The notes under the pieces: generated by a model
Told to the model about the DNA's origin: nothing
Database searches by the model: none
The model's input: the letters and a program-made list of their open reading frames with translations, nothing else
DNA from: Bdellovibrionota bacterium
GTDB lineage: Bacteria; Bdellovibrionota_C; UBA2361; JAFLCA01
DNA: 64,000 bases
NCBI GenBank assembly: GCA_030584005.1
Contig: CP129486.1
Location: 310,001 to 374,000, forward strand
Reading direction: 5' to 3'
Shown here: positions 9,541 to 18,143 of the stretch, piece by piece
How positions within the stretch are numbered: position 1 is the first letter of the stretch
Layout of the letters: each line of letters opens with the position of its first letter
Position numbers and translations under genes: made by a program

Positions 9541-11462
9541 TCCTTTGGTCCCCCTCCACAAGCCGCATTGAGAGAGCACAGGTGCAGCACTTTCTCAGGG
9601 ATCATGTGCGTCCTCACGATGGCACGGTGCGCGACTTCCGCGCGCTGTATGATTGGTCGATCCGTGAAAACAGCACTTTCTGGAAGGAGGTCTTTTCATT
9701 CTTCTCCCCCCTGCACGAGGGAGATGCAAGCACGGTGATTGAGCAGCCCAGCCGCATGCCCGGGGCGCGCTGGTTCCCTGGAGTACAGCTTAACTTTGCG
9801 GAGAACCTGCTGCGTTACAAAGACGAGCAGGAAGCGCTCGTATTCTGGGGCGAAAGCAGTGTGCGCCGTTCATTGACCTATCGAGAAATACACCAGCGAA
9901 GCGCCGCCTTTTCCGCTTGGCTTGCCAGCAAAGGCATTGCGGCGGGCGATCGGATTGCGGCAGTGATGCCCAACATGCCCGAAACTGTCGTGGCCATGTT
10001 GGGTGCTGTTGCTAGGGGCGCCGTGTGGTCCTCCTGTTCTCCAGATTTTGGGGTTTCGGGAGTCACCGATCGCTTTGGCCAGATTGATCCTAGCGTCCTC
10101 GTTGCTACAGACGGCTACTTTCATAAAGGGAAGTGGATCTCGATTGAAGAGAAAGTAGCGCAGATCGTGGCAGCCATCCCTTCCATTCGTGAAGTGGTTA
10201 CCGTGCCTTACCGCGGTGACGCAGCCGGGAACTGGCACAGCATCATCGATACGCATCGGGGGGCCGCTCCAAGCTTCCCACGGCTCCCTTGGTCGCATCC
10301 CCTGTACATCATGTACTCGTCAGGCACCACCGGGAAGCCAAAATGCATTGTGCACGGCGCCGGCGGAACCCTGCTGGAGCATCTGAAGGAATTAGTCCTC
10401 CATACCGACCTTTGCCGCGCCGATCGATTCTTCTATCAGACCTCCTGTGGTTGGATGATGTGGAATTTTATGATTTCGGCCCTGGCAGCGGGTACGACCA
10501 TAGTGCTGTATGACGGCGCCCCCCTGCATGAAGAAGGCGACATTCTCTGGCGCATGGCAGAGGAGGAGAGACTGACCGTGTTTGGTACGAACGCCAAATA
10601 CTTGGCCGAGCTGGAGAAGATGGGACGCAAGCCCGGTCGAGAACATGGATTGGAGAAAATTCATTCCATTCTATCCACGGGCTCCGTACTGCTCCCTGAA
10701 TCCTTTGACTACGTATACCGTGACATCGGGAATGATCTGGTGCTCTCTTCAATCTCCGGCGGCACCGATATTATCGGCTGCTTTGCGCTAGGCTCACCCA
10801 CCCTCCCCGTGTACCGCGGGGAGCTTCAAACCAGAAGCCTTGGCCTCCATGTGCAGGTATTGAACCACTCAGGTCAGCCGGTAGTCGGCGAGAAGGGTGA
10901 GCTGGTTTGTACAAACCCCTTCCCCTCAATGCCGGTCGGCTTCTGGAATGACCCTGACGGCACCCGATATCACAGCGCTTACTTCGAGCGTTTTCCAGGA
11001 GTGTGGCACCACGGCGACTTTGTGGAGTTAAACGACCGTGGCGGCATGACCTTTTACGGACGATCCGATGCCACGCTAAAGCCAGGCGGCATCCGCATCG
11101 GCACCGCAGAGATATACCGCCAGGTGGAAAAGGTACCCCAGGTACTTGATTGCCTGGTGATCGGTCAAGAATGGCAGGGCGACATACGGGTGGTGCTTTT
11201 CGTGAAGCTGGCACCAGGAACGGAGCTGACCGATGAATTACGCCAGCACATCCGAACCACCGTGCGAACGGGGGCCTCCCCCTTTCATGTTCCTAACAAG
11301 ATTATCGCCGTGCGTGATATCCCCCGTACCCGTAGTGGAAAACTGGTTGAACTCGCGGTTCGCGACCTCGTGCACGGCCAAGAGGTTCAGAATGCCGAAG
11401 CGCTGGCCAACCCGGAGGCGTTAGAGCTGTTCCGTAGTATCCCGGAGCTGCAAACCGACTGA
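9537..11462 (+). CDS. aacS: Acetoacetyl-CoA synthetase
   Basis: A 641-residue acyl-adenylate-forming enzyme that activates acetoacetate to acetoacetyl-CoA with ATP, as in use of ketone bodies or of poly-hydroxybutyrate breakdown products. The ATP loop YSSGTTGKPK lies at 260-269. The adenylation core includes CGWMMWNFM, which is characteristic of acetoacetyl-CoA rather than acetyl-CoA synthetases. The conserved catalytic lysine near the end is Lys602 (RTRSGK). The start is GTG within the GTGA overlap with the preceding dehydrogenase stop. Length fits the family (about 650). Confidence 0.92.
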   Translation: MILWSPSTSRIERAQVQHFLRDHVRPHDGTVRDFRALYDWSIRENSTFWKEVFSFFSPLHEGDASTVIEQPSRMPGARWFPGVQLNFAENLLRYKDEQEALVFWGESSVRRSLTYREIHQRSAAFSAWLASKGIAAGDRIAAVMPNMPETVVAMLGAVARGAVWSSCSPDFGVSGVTDRFGQIDPSVLVATDGYFHKGKWISIEEKVAQIVAAIPSIREVVTVPYRGDAAGNWHSIIDTHRGAAPSFPRLPWSHPLYIMYSSGTTGKPKCIVHGAGGTLLEHLKELVLHTDLCRADRFFYQTSCGWMMWNFMISALAAGTTIVLYDGAPLHEEGDILWRMAEEERLTVFGTNAKYLAELEKMGRKPGREHGLEKIHSILSTGSVLLPESFDYVYRDIGNDLVLSSISGGTDIIGCFALGSPTLPVYRGELQTRSLGLHVQVLNHSGQPVVGEKGELVCTNPFPSMPVGFWNDPDGTRYHSAYFERFPGVWHHGDFVELNDRGGMTFYGRSDATLKPGGIRIGTAEIYRQVEKVPQVLDCLVIGQEWQGDIRVVLFVKLAPGTELTDELRQHIRTTVRTGASPFHVPNKIIAVRDIPRTRSGKLVELAVRDLVHGQEVQNAEALANPEALELFRSIPELQTD

Positions 11463-11799
11463 GCTGCATTCATCACCGCGCTTAGCTCAATCCGTGCCGC
11501 GCTCTGGCGGGGCTTCATGAAGCCACCGAGTCGCCCCCCTCACATAAGTTGCCGTATCGATCTGGATCCGTACACAGTTCCTGCTAAGATTCTCCCCTAA
11601 CCGCGCTATTGCATGAAGCTGAGCCTGCGCCTTCGCACCACAGGTGCTCCGGCGCGACACCGCCTATCGAGGACCTTGCCAAAGCACACCGCGCGGCGGC
11701 GGGCATGGCAGGAGAAAGTGGCAGGAATTCTCGGCGCATTCCGGCCCGCCGTCCCCGGCAGTGTTGGTACGATGTGCATGCGCTGTTCGGGCTAAACCT
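11463..11799 (+). other. Non-coding stretch before the arginine genes
   Basis: This stretch lies between aacS and the short acetyltransferase. It contains a perfect 14-base palindrome, GGCTTCATGAAGCC (11511-11524), without a T-run, so it is not a clear intrinsic terminator. Short open frames around 11609-11806 overlap in different frames, have arginine-rich compositions and no ribosome sites, and look non-coding. The promoter of the arginine operon should lie here, but I could not assign one. Confidence 0.4.
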
Positions 11800-12186
11800 A
11801 TGCTAAGAAAAGCCACTCCTGCTGACATCCCTGGAATCATCGCGCTGGTAAATCAGAACCTCGATAAGCTCCTTCCACGCAGTGCCGAGGAGTATTTAGA
11901 ACTGATTGACCTGACATGGGTCGTTGAAGAAGCGGGTGAAATCGTCGGTTGCGCTACGCTCGAGGTCTACAGCCCCAAGATAGCGGAGATCCGTTCTGTT
12001 GCGGTACGCCACGATAGGCGTCACAAGGGCTATGGGGGGCAGCTCGTGCGTGCCGCTGCAGATGAGGCAAAACGACGCAAGATTCATGAAGTAATGGTGA
12101 TTACTTCAACCCCCGAGTTCTTCCAAGAGCTCGGCTTCGGGGCCTGTTTGCATGAAAAGTATGCACTCTTCCTTGGCGGAAAATGA
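11800..12186 (+). CDS. Short GNAT N-acetyltransferase, probable N-acetylglutamate synthase
   Basis: A 128-residue single GNAT domain. It begins LRKATPADIPGI, has the acetyl-CoA binding loop RHDRRHKGYGGQLV near residues 69-82, and ends with the FFQELGF element typical of short ArgA-like enzymes. Overlap with argC (ATGA) and its place at the head of argC-D-J-B point to transfer of acetyl from acetyl-CoA to glutamate, the entry step of arginine synthesis. It lacks the amino-acid-kinase half of classical ArgA, as in known stand-alone short NAGS proteins. A longer in-frame start at 11644 adds an arginine/proline-rich unlikely extension. Function is inferred from family and context. Confidence 0.82.
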   Translation: MLRKATPADIPGIIALVNQNLDKLLPRSAEEYLELIDLTWVVEEAGEIVGCATLEVYSPKIAEIRSVAVRHDRRHKGYGGQLVRAAADEAKRRKIHEVMVITSTPEFFQELGFGACLHEKYALFLGGK

Positions 12187-13229
12187 AAACAATCGGTGCC
12201 GCGATCGTTGGGGGAACGGGCTTCGGCGCAGGTGAGCTGTTGCGTTACTTTGTCTCTCATCCCGCCGTCGAGGTGGTAAGCGTTGTATCCTCCTCCTCTC
12301 CCGGCGAACGTATCAGCGGCTCTCATCCGTATTTGAGCTCCTTCTACGATAGGCCCTTTGATGCTGCGCTGCCCTTTGAGCGGTTGGAGCCGTACCGCGA
12401 GCGCTTCATCTTTCTGGCCCTTCCGCACGGACAAAGTGGGCTCTGGCTCAAGGAGCATCGGGCCAAGCTGGGCAGGACGAAGCTTATCGACCTCTCGGCG
12501 GATTATCGGCTCAGTGTACAGGCAGTTCACGAACAAACCTATCCGGAGGTGCCGTTTGACGGCGAGATCAGGTCGCAGTTCTGCTACGGTCTGAGCGAAG
12601 CGGCCTCAGAACAGATTGCGCGCAGCCATTGGATCGCAAACCCTGGCTGCCTTGCCACCGCATGCGCTCTGGCCGCCAAACCGCTGCTCTCTGCATTCTC
12701 CTCGGAACTGTCGGGGACACTGTGCTTCGATGCGAAAACCGGGACCTCTGGCGCAGGCCGCAAGGCTCAAGACTCCATGCACCATCCGACACGACATGCC
12801 AACATGGAAGCCTACAAGGTATTGTGTCACCGTCATGAACCGGAACTCCGACAAGCCCTTGGACTCTCCGCTGCGCAGCGCACCATGTTCGTGCCGCATC
12901 TTCTCCCCTGCACCCGGGGCATCTTTGTTACCGTGTACACCGAACTCAAGTCGCCACAATCCGCCTCCGACCTGCTCGATTGTTACCAGCGCTTCTATCA
13001 GGGCAAGCGATTTATCCGTATACGTGAAACTTCCCCCACCCTGCACGATGTCGTGGGAACCAATTTTTGTGACATCGCAGTTGCCGTGCGGGGCACCCAG
13101 GTAGTAGTCATGTGCAGCCTCGACAACATGGGCAAGGGCATGGCCGGGCAAGCAATCCAGAATATGAACCTGATGTGTGGTTTGGACGAGACGAGCGGTC
13201 TGTTGATACCGAGTGTGGGACCGTTATGA
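12183..13229 (+). CDS. argC: N-acetyl-gamma-glutamyl-phosphate reductase
   Basis: A 348-residue enzyme that reduces N-acetylglutamyl phosphate to the semialdehyde with NADPH, the third step of arginine synthesis. The nucleotide-binding start reads GGTGFGAGELLR (10-21). The active-site cysteine is Cys156 in NPGCLAT, and the family segments PHGQS and DLSADYR are present. It overlaps the acetyltransferase by ATGA and argD by ATGA, so translation is coupled throughout. The frame is intact and of normal length. Confidence 0.96.
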   Translation: MKTIGAAIVGGTGFGAGELLRYFVSHPAVEVVSVVSSSSPGERISGSHPYLSSFYDRPFDAALPFERLEPYRERFIFLALPHGQSGLWLKEHRAKLGRTKLIDLSADYRLSVQAVHEQTYPEVPFDGEIRSQFCYGLSEAASEQIARSHWIANPGCLATACALAAKPLLSAFSSELSGTLCFDAKTGTSGAGRKAQDSMHHPTRHANMEAYKVLCHRHEPELRQALGLSAAQRTMFVPHLLPCTRGIFVTVYTELKSPQSASDLLDCYQRFYQGKRFIRIRETSPTLHDVVGTNFCDIAVAVRGTQVVVMCSLDNMGKGMAGQAIQNMNLMCGLDETSGLLIPSVGPL

Positions 13230-14467
13230 ACGCTCCCCAGGACCGCCTTGCCATACTCGATGCGCATATGATGACGACCTATGCGCGCTCACCGGTAGTG
13301 TTCGTGCGAGGCAGCGGCTGCACACTGTGGGATGACCAAGGCAATCCCTACCTCGATCTTGTGGCGGGCATCGCTACCTGCTCATTGGGCCATGCTCATC
13401 CTGTGATCGTTGAGGCCCTTGCCGAGCAGAGCAAGCGGCTCATACACCTCTCCAATTTGTACTATTCAGAGCCGCAAGCAGCGCTGGCCGCCTGGCTTAC
13501 CGCCCATTCGGCGGGGGATCGAGCGTTCTTTTGCAACTCGGGCGCGGAGGCGAATGAGGGAGCGCTGAAGCTCGTGCGGAAGTATTCACACCGCATAGAT
13601 GGGCATAAGACCCCAATGGTCATCACCGCCGAGCAGAGCTTTCACGGGCGTACCCTTGCCACGGTCACTGCCACTGGCCAAACCAAATACCAGCAAGGCT
13701 TTGATCCTTTGATGCCCGGGTTCGAGCACGTATCTTTGAATGACTGTGCGGCGCTTTCAGAGAGAGTCGCCGCAATCGCCGCCTCACCCAGCGCTCGACT
13801 TGCGGCAATTATGCTCGAGCCTGTGCAGGGCGAGGGGGGAGTGACACCTGCAAGCAAAGACTTCCTGTCCTGTGCGCGCCGGTTGTGCGACCAGCACGAC
13901 GCGCTCCTGGTATTCGACGAGATACAGTGCGGCATGGGAAGAACAGGTTCACTGTGGGCTTACGAACAGCTCGGAGTTGAGCCGGACATTTTTACCTCAG
14001 CCAAGGGGCTGGGGGGCGGCGTACCGGTAGCTGCCCTCTTGGCAAAGGAGCACTGTTCCATTTTTGGCCCCGGCGATCACGGCAGCACCTTTGGGGGGAA
14101 TCCTCTGGCCTGCCATGTAGCGCTTGCCGTTTGTCAGGTCATCGGCTCAGCGCAGTTTCTTACTGCAGTGACGGAGCGGGGCAACGAACTGCGAGCCGGT
14201 CTTCTGGATCTCTGCCGGCAATTTCCTGCGCTCTATAGCGGAGTACGAGGGAAGGGCCTCCTGTTGGGGGTGACAATACGCGATGATGTTCCTGTGACCT
14301 CGAAGGAAGTGGTGCAGGCCGCATTTCGGGAGCGGCTGCTGGTAATCGGCGCAGGCCCTAAGGTCATACGCATCGTGCCGCCGCTCATTATATCGTCGAT
14401 GGATATTCAAGATGCACTGGCACGACTGTCTGCGGCATCGGCTGCCCTTTCCGCTACCACTACATAA
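13226..14467 (+). CDS. argD: Acetylornithine aminotransferase
   Basis: A 413-residue class III PLP aminotransferase that converts N-acetylglutamate semialdehyde to N-acetylornithine with glutamate as amino donor. NSGAEANEGALKLVRK (104-119), FDEIQCGMGRTG (230-241) and the PLP lysine in SAKGLGGG (Lys260) are clear. The start is the ATG within the ATGA overlap with argC; a longer frame beginning at 13112 would lie wholly inside argC. The reading frame is intact. Confidence 0.95.
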   Translation: MNAPQDRLAILDAHMMTTYARSPVVFVRGSGCTLWDDQGNPYLDLVAGIATCSLGHAHPVIVEALAEQSKRLIHLSNLYYSEPQAALAAWLTAHSAGDRAFFCNSGAEANEGALKLVRKYSHRIDGHKTPMVITAEQSFHGRTLATVTATGQTKYQQGFDPLMPGFEHVSLNDCAALSERVAAIAASPSARLAAIMLEPVQGEGGVTPASKDFLSCARRLCDQHDALLVFDEIQCGMGRTGSLWAYEQLGVEPDIFTSAKGLGGGVPVAALLAKEHCSIFGPGDHGSTFGGNPLACHVALAVCQVIGSAQFLTAVTERGNELRAGLLDLCRQFPALYSGVRGKGLLLGVTIRDDVPVTSKEVVQAAFRERLLVIGAGPKVIRIVPPLIISSMDIQDALARLSAASAALSATTT

Positions 14468-14473
14468 TGACGG

Positions 14474-15565
14474 ATGCTCATGGGAACAATCACTGACATC
14501 GAGGGTGTTTTTGCGGGCGCAACCGGTTGCGGGATAAAAGCAGGCCGCGATGACCTGTCCTATATATATCTCCCCGCCGGCTGCAGCTCGGCTGCGGTGT
14601 TTACACGCAATCTAGCCGCCGCTGCCTGTGTACAGTATTCGCGTGCAGTATTCTCAAAAGGGGTCGTGCGTGGAGTGATCATCAATGCAGGGAATGCCAA
14701 CGCAGCCACGGGGAGACAGGGGCTGCGCGATGCCGAGGAGACCGCAAAACGTGCGGCAGCACACTTAAAGTGTAAGCCCGCCCACATCGCAGTCGCCTCT
14801 ACTGGTATCATCGGGGTCCCTCTGCCGATGGATAAAATTCGGCATGGGATTGACACGCTCCTGGGACAGCCTCTTGTCCATGAGGGGACCAGAGTTGCAC
14901 GGGCTATACTGACCACCGATCTCGTGCCGAAAGAGGTTTTCCTGCAGCAAAGAATCGGCCGGCGACCCGTCACTGTCTCGGGGATAGCCAAGGGTTCCGG
15001 CATGATAGCACCCAATATGGCCACGATGTTGGGATTCTTGGTGACCGATGCTGCGGTGCCGCGAGCGACTCTGCAGCGCATGCTCCGTCGTGCCGTCGAC
15101 GACTCCTTCAACATGACCTCTGTGGATACCGATACCTCCACCAATGATATGGTGCTGCTCTTCTCGACTGGCGCCGTTGCAATTGACGGTGGCGACAAGC
15201 GAGGGCTCTCCTCCTTTGAAACGCTTTTGACGGACGCCTGCCAAATTCTGGCAAAGAAGGTGGCACGAGATGGTGAGGGGGCTACCAAATTGATTGCGGT
15301 ACGGGTCAGGGGCGCCAAGAATCCGCACCACGCTCGCACCGTGGCTAGAAACATTGCAAATTCGCCGCTCGTCAAAACCGCGATCCATGGGGCTGATCCG
15401 AATTGGGGGCGGGTAATCGCAGCCGCGGGGAAGGATCCGGCAATAGCGCTTAAGCTTGAAAAGCTTGATGTCGCCTTTGCAGGAATTCCCGTGATGAGAC
15501 GGGGAACTCCGCTCCCTCTCCGCCGTATCGGCTCTCAAGCAGGATACGGTAGAGATTCAAATTAG
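14474..15565 (+). CDS. argJ: Glutamate N-acetyltransferase/ornithine acetyltransferase, C-terminus lost by frameshift
   Basis: ArgJ moves the acetyl group from acetylornithine to glutamate, releasing ornithine. The protein cleaves itself before a threonine, here visible in APNMATMLGF (near residue 186), with upstream KGSGM. GNANAATG, ASTGIIG and DTDTSTNDM are present. The open frame stops after 363 residues with an unrelated tail (RRIGSQAGYGRDSN). The true C-terminus continues one frame over (separate entry), so one base was gained or two were lost around 15505-15530. The missing part includes the conserved WGCDLT segment, so activity is doubtful unless the shift is a sequence error. Confidence 0.9.
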   Translation: MLMGTITDIEGVFAGATGCGIKAGRDDLSYIYLPAGCSSAAVFTRNLAAAACVQYSRAVFSKGVVRGVIINAGNANAATGRQGLRDAEETAKRAAAHLKCKPAHIAVASTGIIGVPLPMDKIRHGIDTLLGQPLVHEGTRVARAILTTDLVPKEVFLQQRIGRRPVTVSGIAKGSGMIAPNMATMLGFLVTDAAVPRATLQRMLRRAVDDSFNMTSVDTDTSTNDMVLLFSTGAVAIDGGDKRGLSSFETLLTDACQILAKKVARDGEGATKLIAVRVRGAKNPHHARTVARNIANSPLVKTAIHGADPNWGRVIAAAGKDPAIALKLEKLDVAFAGIPVMRRGTPLPLRRIGSQAGYGRDSN

Positions 15566-15650
15566 TCTGAATCTGGGTCAAGCCGAGGCAATCGCCTGGG
15601 GATGTGACCTCACCAAGGGCTACATCGATATCAACGTAGACTATAGTTAG
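15531..15650 (+). pseudogene. argJ: Out-of-frame C-terminus of argJ
   Basis: Read from GCT in the +1 frame relative to the upstream argJ frame, this segment gives DTVEIQISLNLG, then AWGCDLTKGYIDIN and a TAG at 15648-15650. That is the normal ArgJ ending, with the conserved WGCDLT and the YxxIN motif near the terminus. It has no start of its own and lies 5 bases before the argB start, as expected for the intact ancestral operon. Confidence 0.85.
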
Positions 15651-15655
15651 AAGCG

Positions 15656-16452
15656 ATGAGCGAATTTCTTCGTACTATTGTGGTCAAGTATGGCGGCTCG
15701 GCCCGCTCAGAGGCGGGGGCACGACTCGGAACAGCGCTTCGCCCAGGATGTAGCGGCTTGCTGTTGGTCAAGGCATCGCCTGTGCGGTCGTGCATGGCGG
15801 GGGGAAAGATCTGAGTACATGGATGAACCGCCTCGGGCTCGTGCCCCGCTTCGTCCAGGGGCTTCGCTTTACTGACGAGGCGACTCTGGAGATCGCCGAA
15901 ATGGTGCTAAGCGCCAAGATGAACAAATCGCTGGCGGCGCTGATAACTGAGGCCGGGCGTACCGGCACTCGGCCTTAGCGGCAGAGATGGAAAACTGTTG
16001 GTCGCAGAGAAAATCTGTTCACCCGATGGAACACCCCATTGGTCTTGTCGGTGAGGTCCATTCGGTCAATCATAATCTCATCAGTACTCTGCTTGCAGGG
16101 GGGATCGTTCCGGTACTTCACCGATCGCGAGCGATGGTGGCAGCGGGGGCCCTCAATTGGCAACGCCGACACATATCGCAAGCATCCTCGCTCAGTCACT
16201 TCGCTCTGAGCTGCTGATACTGTTGACCGATGTCGACGCCATCGCAATACAGGGGCATCCCATCCGGCAACTATCGCTGGACGAAGCGAAGAACTGCTGA
16301 AGCATCCGGAGATTCAAGGGGGCATGCTCCCCAAGCTCGGCTATGGGATTCAGGCCGTTGAGGGGGGCGTGCAGAAGGTCATCATCTGCAACGCCCACGC
16401 CGATAGCCCGCTAGCAGGTGCCTGGCGGGCGAAGCGCTCGGCACCTGTATAG
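15656..16452 (+). pseudogene. argB: Acetylglutamate kinase, broken by many frameshifts
   Basis: ArgB motifs appear in the right order but in changing frames. They are VVKYGGSA at the start, RFAQDVA, VVHGGGKDLSTW, then GLRFTDEATLEIAEMVLSAKMNKSL, followed by GLSGRDGKLLVAEK, GLVGEVHSVN, ILLTDVDAIA, and GGMLPKLGYGIQAVEGGVQKV, ending near LAGEALGTCI. At least seven single-base-type shifts are needed to join them. Almost every residue block is still recognisable and few in-frame stops come from substitutions, so the decay is recent or the sequence here is error-prone. No functional kinase can be made from this copy as written. Confidence 0.9.
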
Positions 16453-16456
16453 TGCC

Positions 16457-16821
16457 TTAAAGCTGTAGCTTATCGGCACTCCCGCTTGATCTGAGCAATC
16501 TTGCCTCGATGTCGTTGTTGTACTGACCCGTCGCTACCTGCACGCGGTCGCGATAATCTCCCATCAAGATCCCGGCTACAGCCGAAATAGGCATAATAGA
16601 ACGGACTCCCGCCAGCATCTGCTTTCCAACTGAGGCCTTCTCTTCCTCTAGGATCTTGATATCACGGCCTGCGTGCTGCAGTGTACCGGCGGTGTTTACA
16701 GTGTAAGAGCCTTGGCCTCATCACTAATTGCGGGTAGCGGAGACACATTCTTGCGGGAGGAGCACCCCGAAATCAGAAACGCCGCCAACACAATAAACGA
16801 ATATCGGAGCAATTCTACCAA
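16457..16821 (-). pseudogene. Small lipoprotein, frameshifted
   Basis: On the minus strand a TTG at 16821 (GAGGG 8 bases upstream) opens a lipoprotein signal, SFIVLAAFLISGCSS. The frame continues through PLPAISDEAKALT to a stop near 16696. One frame over, a sensible continuation follows: VNTAGTLQHAGRDIKILEEE, a helix, then a hydrophobic segment around IMPISAVAGILMGDY, ending at 16457. A single-base change near 16705 would join them into a lipoprotein of about 120 residues. I do not recognise the family. It converges on the argB remnant. Confidence 0.6.
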
Positions 16822-17003
16822 CCATAATCCCTCTTTCAAGCAACATACGTTCTTATTTCGAAGGGGCATCCCTCGACGTGAGGGGATCCTACTCCTGCCT
16901 CCCTTCAAAAACCAGAGCGCGCTGGCAGCCAGCTCCCTGAGGCTGTGCTACACAATGGCGGGGTGCGCTGGAACCGACTGCCGTCCTATAAGATTTAGAG
17001 ATT

Positions 17004-17963
17004 ATGTTCCGACTATTCTCCGCGTACTTGGGCTCCATCCTGTTATCGGTCACCGGGGCAGCCGCGACCGTGTGGGCGGTGGCCGCCCTCTGTGTTGATG
17101 GGCCCTCTGCCTCGCTCGTGGGAGATCTCTCATTCGGTCAGCTCCAAGGTGCAGCCTTCGCACTACTTTCAATCTGCCTGTGGTGGAGGACCCGTAGCGG
17201 CCTTGGATCCTTGGCCCTCTCGATGATTGTGCTGGGCTGGTGGTTGTCACTCCAGCCGCGAAATGATCGCAACTGGCTGCCCGATGTTGCGCGTCTCGCC
17301 GAGGCGCAGTTTGATGGAGATGCCGTCACGATTCTCAATGTACGCAATTTTGCCTATCAGTCAGAAACTGAGTCTATTGAGCGCTGGGATACGCGGACCT
17401 ACGATCTTTCAACTATCACTGGCATCGATTTCATTCTCTCTTACTGGGGCAGTCCCTTGATCGCCCACACCATCGTGAGTTGGGAATTCGCTGATGGTCG
17501 GCATCTGGCCATATCAATAGAGACCCGCAAGGAAGCAGGCGAACAGTACTCGGCATTGAAAGGATTCTTTAGACAGTATGAGCTGTACTTCGTCATAGCC
17601 GACGAGCGTGATGTTATAAACTTACGCACCAACCATCGCGGCGAGGACGTGTATCTATATCGTTTACATGTTTCGCCTGACGAGGCGAGGAGGCTGTTAG
17701 TTGAGTACCTGAAGGAGGCAAACAGCCTGGCCAAACATCCCCGATGGTATAATGCATTCTCGCACAACTGCACTACCGGTATCCGCAAGATCCGATTCGC
17801 AGTGGGTCAAGGCCGCCCGTGGGACTGGCGCATCGCGGTAAACGGCTACATCGATCAGCTGGGATACGAACGGGGAATGATTGACAACAGTCTGCCCTTC
17901 CCTGAGATTCGACAGCGTCGCCCGTATAACGGAAAAGGCCAGAGCAGCCACTCCCGAGACTGA
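17004..17963 (+). CDS. Membrane protein with DUF4105 (Lnb N-terminal periplasmic) domain
   Basis: A 319-residue protein with three hydrophobic helices in the first 90 residues. A periplasmic DUF4105-like domain follows: WDTRTYDLS near 122, SWEFADG near 160, a central segment with SIETRKE, and the conserved NAFSHNCTT near residue 258, whose cysteine and histidine are the family hallmark. DUF4105 proteins are membrane-anchored and of papain-like fold; a catalytic role is inferred. The gene is intact although its neighbours on both sides are frameshifted. The ribosome site (AGAGA) is weak. Confidence 0.75.
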   Translation: MFRLFSAYLGSILLSVTGAAATVWAVAALCVDGPSASLVGDLSFGQLQGAAFALLSICLWWRTRSGLGSLALSMIVLGWWLSLQPRNDRNWLPDVARLAEAQFDGDAVTILNVRNFAYQSETESIERWDTRTYDLSTITGIDFILSYWGSPLIAHTIVSWEFADGRHLAISIETRKEAGEQYSALKGFFRQYELYFVIADERDVINLRTNHRGEDVYLYRLHVSPDEARRLLVEYLKEANSLAKHPRWYNAFSHNCTTGIRKIRFAVGQGRPWDWRIAVNGYIDQLGYERGMIDNSLPFPEIRQRRPYNGKGQSSHSRD

Positions 17964-18143
17964 CTTCTCGCTGGCGATTCGCCATTGATGACGGCTGCAT
18001 TCGCACCTGCCGGCGTAGAGTTCCTCCTACCGACAGTGGCTTCACACGGCACTTAGTTCAAGGTAAGAGATGTTCCCTCGGCTTTCTCATGCAAGGAGGA
18101 GCCACGCAGCCCCCTGGGTGCTGCTACGAAACGGGGGGAAGCT

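Noticed and set aside
11511..11524. GGCTTCATGAAGCC as terminator of aacS
   Set aside because: Perfect palindrome without loop or T-run; it is more likely chance or a protein-binding site.
11609..11806. Small open frames before the acetyltransferase
   Set aside because: Several overlap in different frames, lack ribosome sites and have arginine-rich shadow-like composition.
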